Translations under genes and position numbers: made by a program
Source: Phoronis australis
Lineage: Eukaryota; Phoronida; Phoronidae
Assembly (NCBI GenBank): GCA_002633005.1
Contig: NMRA01000473.1
Span: forward strand, 1 to 64,000
DNA: 64,000 nucleotides
Direction: 5' to 3'
Part shown: positions 58,290 through 64,000 of the stretch, piece after piece
How positions within the stretch are numbered: the stretch's first letter is position 1
How the letters are laid out: each line of letters starts with the position of its first letter
Notes under the pieces: model-generated
Seen by the model: only the letters and a program-made list of their open reading frames with translations
What the model was told of the DNA's origin: nothing
Databases searched by the model: none

Positions 58290-59686
58290 CTGGGCCCGGT
58301 CTCCAATCTCCGTACTCAGACTCGAATCATGCTCAAACTCACACTTCATACTCAACTCGAGTACAGACTCAGCTTTGGTGTATTCAATGTCATACTCGAA
58401 AAATCTGTACTCGAAATTTCGAGCACGTACTCAGTTTTCGAGTGTACTCGAACTGAAGTGTATCTCATCTATATTTCGAGTACGATTTTGAGTAAAAATT
58501 TGGAGTCTATGCTCAAATTTCAAGTTTGGTATGGCAGTGTGCTTGAAATCGTACTCGAAAATAAATACGAGCCAGAGAACAAAATATCGAAAGGGAACCA
58601 AGAAACACAGCAAATCTAAAAAAATAAATCCTCTTACCGTATCTCAGCACTTCAACTTCAGTTCAGAGATAATAGTTTTCATCTTAAATCTTCTTATTCT
58701 TCACCTTATTAACACGTCGTATCATTGTATGTTATGGCCGCCATTCTACCTCTACAATTCCTGGCAACAGGCGCATTGTAATCCCTTGTCGGCGAGTCAT
58801 AACAAGCGTCGAAAGCAGTTGTGGGAAAAGTCGTGTGAGAAGTTTGTGCTGCCCTTATTTCGGCATGTGTGCCTACGTTTTGTAGGGTTTCCAAAAGACG
58901 AGGAGGGGAGGGAAGTTAAAAAAAGTTCGCTTCCCTGTCAGGTACATTTCTCATCATAACTTAGTCATCTATAATTCCTCAATCCCCAAATGGAATTCCA
59001 GATTTTGTTTGCCGATTTCTAAGTAGACGTCTCGTCCCGTTCACTGCCACTGGTGAACTCTGAATGCCTGCACAAGTATTGTTTTTTAACTCACGTGCCA
59101 AATGTCAACTCACTTGATACATCCCGGTAAAATACAAAGATACAGTATCAAAGTTTGACATCAGCGTAGGCCTACACAGCAATGGGTTTTATGTCAAGAC
59201 TAAATTAGCAACAGAGATGTGATGTGATAAGCTGTTACAAATTTCTTTTAAAAGACGTTTTCGGGACTGGGTGAGGAACTCAAGAAGTGAAGCTTAATAA
59301 TTGCCAAATGTATCAAAGAAATGGCATAAGAATATTTATTGAAACTAAAAAATGAATAACAGTTACAGAACACTCAGAATTCCACGTTATAGACATACTG
59401 TTGTAGTTGTAGCGACAGCAGACGATAATGTAGGCCTAGTTCTTGGGGTGGTCTATTCCAATAGGGAGCGATGAATCAGCGCGGCTTTGCGTGATTTTGC
59501 ATTTCACATCATAAAGAGTTCCATAGCAACTCGAGTATGAGTGTCAGATTTGAGTACGTTTGGAGTCTACTCGAAATACGACATTAGATACGCTTTTTTG
59601 AGTACGACTCCAGTAAGCACGATTTTGAGTATGGAATCTCGAGTATGAGTATGAGTCTGAGTACGGAGATTGGAGACCGGGCCCAG
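58290..59686. mobile_element. DNA element with GGGCCCGG-type terminal and TACTCGA subterminal repeats
   Basis: Both ends are inverted copies of CTGGGCCCGGTCTCCAATCT followed by CCGTACTCAGACTC (34 bp, essentially perfect). The next roughly 250 bp at the left and 150 bp at the right are packed with TACTCGA/TCGAGTA variants. Such subterminal clusters are usual binding sites for a transposase. The interior has no known transposase; a 142-codon frame (58531-58959) shows no domain. Confidence 0.75.
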
Positions 59687-59742
59687 GTGTAGGTACATTA
59701 TCTCTTTTATGACCCACAACCCGTGACTGGATAAAGCCTATT

Positions 59743-60255
59743 AAGGGCCTTTCATACTAACGTAGATGCGTCGATGGTTTGGGGAGTTGAGGTCAGTATG
59801 AACGCGTAACTCCGGTCCTGGATCACAGTTAACAGCTCCAGTTAACATCACAGTTAATAGGTGGATTTAAGATCGCAGCGTTGACGCTGCGGTTCAGTAT
59901 GAACATTTAACTCCGGTCCAATCGAAGTTATCGCCAGGTGCCACTGTTATCGTCAACAGTTACAAGTTAGTGCCGTCACTAATAGCTGCTTATATTTTGC
60001 TCTAATAATAACCAATCGATTTAAAAATAAGTTTAACACCACTTAGCACATGTAAGTATTTCCAAATTGAAACACTGAAAAAAATCTAAGCGTGCAACGC
60101 TACCTTGCGATAACTTCGATGACGACAGCGGCACACAACCGCTTACTTTGATGTTCATTAACTACCGAAGCCAGTATGAACGGTCCAGTTGAACTGCGCT
60201 GTTTACGTCGACGCTCCCCTCAGACCGAAGTTAAGTCAATATGAAAGGGCCTTTA
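59743..60255. mobile_element. MITE-like element
   Basis: AAGGGCCTTTCATA near the left end and TATGAAAGGGCCTTT at the right end are inverted. About 510 bp, non-coding, rich in TAACTCCGGTCC-type inner repeats. Confidence 0.6.
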
Positions 60256-60734
60256 GAGTAGACAAACCAGTAGAGCATGAGACCCCTAAGGTCCTTGTCA
60301 TGTTCTCATGACAATTCTACCTTATGATTGTCGAGGGTTACACAGCAGTATTAGATTTAAGACAACTAGATGAGAAGGTCATTTGTAGTATTTTAACAAA
60401 TTTAGACAATTTGAACATCAATAGAAAGATCCAAACTATGATGTTGGGAGGTGCAATGGACCTCACTACTGCATGTTTAATAAGTCACAAGAACCACCAA
60501 CAATTATAACACTGAGCCCGAGTCAATGTTTATTTTTTCCCAGAAACCGGGTCACATCGACATGAATTTCCAGTTCTGAGTGTACATGCTATGTGTGAAC
60601 TTAGAATCTGGCAATTAATCTCAAGATCGCATAGGCATGAACTTGGAATTGAATATAACCATTTGGGCAATCAGGTGAAATGTATTGTTCAAGAATTTTT
60701 GTAATTATTTGCCTCATGATCACCCATTTTCTTC

Positions 60735-61195
60735 TATAATTCAGAAGCTATAGGATTCATCAAATTTACGCACTGTGACGTATCTGTAACTTATGACAGA
60801 CTTTCTTCAAAACTGTGGTGCATTGCTATCAAACTTTGTTGTTAAATTACGATCTCTTATTTTTTGAAAAATGTGCTGAAATCCCTGAGCGAAAACTTGC
60901 CGACTGATGCATCACTGCCTCATGATCGTCGATAGGGAACTTGAATTTTTGAGTAAAAATACAGTTATTACCCATCAAATTACCTGAAATCCTCCTTAAC
61001 TTTTCCAAATAGCCTCAAGATTTTTAAGTTCCTGTGAAGTCGGGATTAAACGCAGATTAAGTCCAAATCTGCACTAGATTGCACCACGCAACATGAGAAA
61101 ATCTGGACGAACACACATGTTGTTATCACGTGACGTTTGTTTTGCAGTTAGTCTGCAGGTGTGCGTCGAGTGAGCGAGCGCGTGCGTGTCATCAG
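60735..61195 (+). repeat. Dispersed ~460-bp repeat, copy 1
   Basis: From AGGATTCATCAAATTTACGC to the GTGAGCGAGCG region; matches 62885-63320 inside the terminal-repeat element 62372-63412. This copy lacks the element's ends. Confidence 0.85.
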
Positions 61196-61199
61196 AGAT

Positions 61200-62371
61200 C
61201 ATTTGCCAGAGTAGCCAACATATATATAGGCCCTAGCGTGCACTTCTTGGCCTCGGGCTCATTAACACTGGTCAAGTTTCGATTCGCGGTTTTTATGTGT
61301 ACAAAGTAATCTGAATTCTTATTGAGGAAGAAGATCTGGGGAAGATACAATAAAATCCCGTTGACCAGTACGCGTCTGTTCTGAAAGGCCTGACTATAGT
61401 GGGAAACGTTCCTCACAAGATCAGCAAAACTGCGTTCTTTTTGAAGCACTGCGAAAGTTTGAAGTGCACAGCCACGGCTGTACCGACAAAGCGGCGAGGC
61501 TCGTTGTCTGGAAATTCCACGCACAATGATTTTTCAGGACTGTCGGATATTATTGATAAATTGAAGACATTACTGTACAATTTTAGAACTGTAGCTAAGG
61601 CATTTTTCGCGTGTGTACACGTTCATGGACTGGGCACTTATTTTAGCGAAGTCTGAAAATGAGTGAAGGCGCTTATAGGGGCATGGGCGCTTATTAGGAC
61701 AAAATTTTAATGTAAATAATTTTGGCTAAAATGACATTGCACATTACAATAAGAAACCAGTTCCAAGAAGTATGGCATTTCAATTGCTTTGAGCACATGG
61801 ACCTTACCTCCCCCCCCTTTTCTTCGTCTTGGACTAGTCCACAAATTCTTTTGTGCATGACCACGCACAGTGATCTTTTGTCTAGATAAATCGAGTAACA
61901 GGTGACATGTACTGAATCGGTGGGTATCGCACTGCGCCGAAGTTTTTTACTGCCGGAGCATCGACACGCTGAACAAACTGAACCTTAAATTCACGATAAA
62001 AACAACACACAGAGGAGAAAATTTATTCATGTTCATCTGGTTAATGATATAGTGCTTTTGCACTCTGAAAATTCGCTCGCCACCTGGGCGACCGGTAAGT
62101 CAACTTCTACTCGCCCAGCACCATTTTTACTCGCATTGGCGACTGGGCGAGTGGCTATAAGTATATCCCTGATTAGCCAGCCAGCAGCCAGCTAACTATA
62201 TGAAGACTGTCGTCAAAATACAGCTAGGTACCACTGTGTGTATTTCTTCTGTAGACCCCGAAATTGCAGGCAGCCAGGGTAGTTCTGCTCGTCACCGCGC
62301 CGTGAAACTTGTATCAAAATGTAAAGCTAAAGATCAGACGGGGTGCATGCAAATTCTGGGAATCAACCGAT
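61200..62371. other. No gene recognised
   Basis: Contains a short start of the LTR-like family (61785-61860) and repeated GCGACTGGGCGAG-type words near 62070-62150. Open frames on both strands (61192-61656) overlap and show no domain. Confidence 0.5.
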
Positions 62372-63412
62372 ACTCACCTTGCCCGTTACAGCCGTTTAAG
62401 TGAAAAACAATGCAATAAACGTCATTTTCATGCTTAACTCTCCGCCTTTTCTAACAATGAAAAGTATGTCGTCGTTTCGAAAACAATACGCTCATGTCAT
62501 GCGCACGCGCCATTTCCTACATGTCGTGAACACATCCACTAAAACAAGAAACTGTAGGAACACCGCATTTATCCACCTTCACTCTTATCAGGCTTCTATT
62601 GTGAGTCAGCATGCGTGAATAATTGGCTGATAAGCCACCTCTGGAACTACTTTGGGCTGAATGGATGACCAGGCCATAAAATGATAATTAGCCAAGACCA
62701 GTTACTATAATGCAACAAAGAACAAGTAATAATGTCTTGCATCACCTAGCCTTGGTGGAAAGCTGTATACTGTATTGGCTCAAACAAACGCTTAGAAAAA
62801 TTCATTTCACGGGGAGGGGACGCTTATTGTAGTGAGCCTACGGCAGTTGAAACCCGGTTTCCCAAACGGGTAAAATCGGAAGCTAGGATTCATCAAATTT
62901 ACGCTCTGTGACGTATTTGTAGCCTATGACAGCCTTTCTACAAAATTGTGGTGCATTGCTATCAACTTCCGTTGTTAAATTACGATAATTTTTCAAAAAA
63001 TTGTGCTCATCACAGGGCGAAAACTTGCCGACTGATGCGTCGCTGAATCGCGATCGTCAATAGGAAAACTTGTACTCTTGAATAAAAATATAGTTTCGAC
63101 TCAACAAATTACCTGAAATCTTCCTGATGTTTTACAATTTTTAAAGTTCCTGTGGAGTCCAGATTAATTGCGATTAAGTCCAAATGTGCGCTACATCGTA
63201 CTCCACAACACGAGAAAAATCTCTGGATGAACACACATGTTGTTGTCACGTGACGTTTGTTTTGAAGGTCGTCTGCGTATGAGAGTGAGTGAGCGTGCGT
63301 GTGCGGGTCATCGACGATAGACTTTTTTGTTACAAAAGGCGGAGGATTATGCAAGAAAATGGCGTTTACTAGATTGTTTTTCACTTAAACGGCTGTAACG
63401 TGCAAGGTGAGT
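62372..63412. mobile_element. DNA element with ~88-bp terminal inverted repeats
   Basis: Left arm ACTCACCTTGCCCGTTACAG..., right arm ...GTAACGTGCAAGGTGAGT, imperfect inverted repeats of roughly 88 bp. The two small frames found in it (plus 62400, minus 63384) are the same translated arm read from each end. Interior holds repeat copy 2 (62885-63320). Confidence 0.75.
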
Positions 63413-64000
63413 GCGCTCGCAGAGTCACATCTCGGAAGTTTCCGGTTTGACGGATGACAAAGAACGATCTCAATGAAATTACACAAAGTCGTTTTAGAGC
63501 TTGTAATAGCTATACAAAACGTATTTTGAGTATTAAAATGCATTTTTTCCAAAACCTAAATAACACACGGAGTAGTTCTACATTTATACAATCCTAACTT
63601 GGGTCCTATATTTTTGTATTCGTGCGCGCCGAATGAAAGTAATCGTGAGTGTTTCTGTGTTGCAAAATCTCTTATCCTGGGCCGATTTGAAAAATTCAAA
63701 GTTGTATTCGTATTTGTTTTCGCTCCTCTTTTCAAATATTACAGTAAAAACTACGTAAAATTCTCTCCATAAAAAGTACAGTTGTTAGGCTAGACTGTAA
63801 TCAGCTGATCCTATCCGCATGAGCGAAGTCAATTATCCTCGCTCGTGACTCGATGAATAGAGCAGCTTGGCGGCATCCCTTTGACCATGAGCGGAGCGCG
63901 TCTCAGCCAAGGTGGATAAATACGGTCTAGTTCAATTTTCCATACCCCGCCGTTTACCTTAAACACCGGGGTTAGAACCAATTTTATTTAGTGGGAATGT
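63413..64000. other. No gene seen
   Basis: Unique-looking sequence to the window edge; no motif recognised. Confidence 0.5.

Noticed and set aside
61192-61656. Overlapping frames of 110 and 85 codons on opposite strands
   Set aside because: Neither has a domain, clear start context or splice partners.

Overview
This window is nuclear DNA from an animal, most likely a marine invertebrate; a deuterostome is plausible, but the species cannot be fixed from the sequence. Evidence: spliced genes with clean GT/AG introns, low gene density, a Penelope-like retroelement, LINEs, TTAA-flanked THAP transposons, many minisatellites, and an assembly gap (54761-55456).

Three host genes can be assembled by eye from splice sites and matching intron phases. 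(1) 668-2496, plus strand: the last two exons of a carboxypeptidase Q (CPQ)-type peptidase. (2) 16454 down to 7493, minus strand: a complete five-exon gene for a predicted secreted protein of 586 residues. It joins an N-terminal bacterial-style beta-propeller to a C-terminal tartrate-resistant (purple) acid phosphatase. All junctions are phase-compatible and all phosphatase metal ligands are present. This fusion is the most unusual gene in the window. (3) 53851 down to 27913, minus strand: twelve exons of a CatSper1-type sperm cation channel, from the N-terminal cytoplasmic part through S1-S6 and the pore (TLDDW) to the C-terminal helix. Its 5' end is not seen and may lie in or beyond the gap.

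Layout: 1-2500, CPQ 3' end with a hammerhead-like core and a 26-bp minisatellite. 2749-4052, a TTAA-flanked transposon. 5311-7396, a roughly 0.9-kb tandem duplication. 7493-16454, the propeller-phosphatase gene, with repeats and a LINE fragment in its introns. 16863-24782, three large Kolobok-like copies plus LINE pieces and a MITE-like repeat. 25145-25972, an array of short palindromes. 27913-53851, CatSper1, whose introns hold a nested Penelope-like element, a Kolobok-like copy, a hammerhead-bearing inverted element and about ten minisatellites. 54761-64000, the gap and then inverted-terminal-repeat elements with no recognisable host gene.

The three host genes do not form a pathway. The most informative mobile DNA is the TTAA family, where a P2X7-like zinc-module remnant and a THAP remnant face each other, and the Penelope-like element, which carries an inverted copy of its own end and a 13-bp target duplication.
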